Positions 63,702 through 64,000 of a DNA stretch of 64,000 nucleotides are shown piece after piece. This stretch comes from Trochalopteron elliotii (Eukaryota > Chordata > Aves > Passeriformes > Leiothrichidae): contig JANPWX010000029.1 in assembly GCA_024734555.1 (NCBI GenBank), forward strand, positions 1,989,536 through 2,053,535, in the 5' to 3' direction. Positions within the stretch are counted from its first letter, which is position 1; each line of letters starts with the position of its first letter. The translations under genes were made by a program, and so were the position numbers. Below the pieces are notes generated by a model. The model saw nothing but the letters and a program-made list of their open reading frames with translations, was not told the origin of the DNA and did not search any database.

Positions 63702-64000
63702 GGGGGAAAACAGCTAAGGCAGCAACAACAAAAACAACACATTAGGCATGCACTACTAGTCTAGCTAATTCTAGCAGTGCTATTAGCAGACATTTAGGCA
63801 AATCTATTAACATTTAGCATCAGCACAAATGCATTCCGACTTTTTCTGGCAAAATGTGCATGGCCATTCAAGGGAGAAAAAGGATATTGGAGCTGTTTCT
63901 TAGGTAGCACAGCCTAAATGGGGAAAAAGGGTTTAGGAAACTGTGGCTTTGAAAAAGAAACTTGGCTCAAAGCTGTTACTTAAAAAGGAAGTGAGATGTC

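Larger units (their letters stand above)
57165..64000. other. Unique non-coding sequence to the window end
   Basis: No gene is supported. Contents include an isolated acceptor-to-donor pair at 59854-59909 inside an 85-codon frame, a perfect hairpin at 60450-60470, a GT repeat at 60837-60854, and a strong acceptor at 61811 followed by two open frames. AT-rich text lies at 62280-62330 and 62575-62650, an A12 run at 63690-63701, and non-repetitive sequence rich in TTAGC/TAATT words at 63740-63850. A 106-codon minus-strand frame (60352-60672) has no recognisable domain. Confidence 0.5.

Noticed and set aside
1..64000. CRISPR arrays, operons, prophage or other prokaryotic systems
   Set aside because: No regularly spaced repeats, no dense coding and no ribosome-binding pattern; the CR1 tails and splice-like signals mark this as vertebrate nuclear DNA.

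Overview
This window looks like nuclear DNA from a bird, probably a songbird, and almost all of it is non-coding. The main evidence is three short 3' ends of CR1 LINEs, each showing the typical CR1 tail wording (for example GATGATCTTTCAGTCCCTTC near 4070 and GGATGACCTCAAGGGGTCCC near 31666). Supporting signs are the low repeat density, the absence of recognisable L1, Alu or B1 elements, many T-rich tracts with interspersed GG or TTG, and one probable endogenous-retrovirus LTR near 47.4-47.9 kb. The bird call is strong. The songbird call is weaker and rests on the T/G-rich tracts and the LTR.

No complete protein-coding gene could be identified. The ATG-to-stop reading frames present (the longest about 170 codons) are about as long as chance predicts in 64 kb of AT-rich DNA, and none shows a domain I recognise. 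The window is best read as a very large intron or a gene-poor intergenic interval.

Layout: 0-4 kb is plain AT-rich DNA; a CR1 tail lies at 4.05 kb; 4-10.7 kb is unique sequence with a few inverted repeats; an imperfect tandem duplication of about 100 bp lies at 10.7-11.0 kb and an AT palindrome cluster at 12.0 kb. A more GC-rich patch with a long open frame ending at a splice-donor motif occupies 16.1-16.6 kb. The best exon candidate is at 19,519-19,602 (84 nt, coiled-coil-like peptide), and a phase-compatible downstream acceptor with a short open frame lies at 25,247. A C20 homopolymer is at 22.5 kb. CR1 tails follow at 31.7 kb and 56.4 kb. A 154-bp unit occurs twice, at 39.65 kb and 44.01 kb, in the same orientation. 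The LTR-like segment is at 47.4-47.9 kb. A 56-codon frame encoding a signal-peptide-like protein lies at 56.66 kb, just after a TATA-like motif and a CR1 tail and just before an extremely AT-rich tract. The last 7 kb is unique sequence, some with the look of a conserved enhancer.

Nothing here amounts to a demonstrable new biological system. The observations most worth checking are the orphan secreted-peptide frame, the 19.5-kb exon candidate and the unassigned 154-bp duplicated element. Splice-site and exon statements are inferences from motif reading and were not tested by alignment or transcript data.
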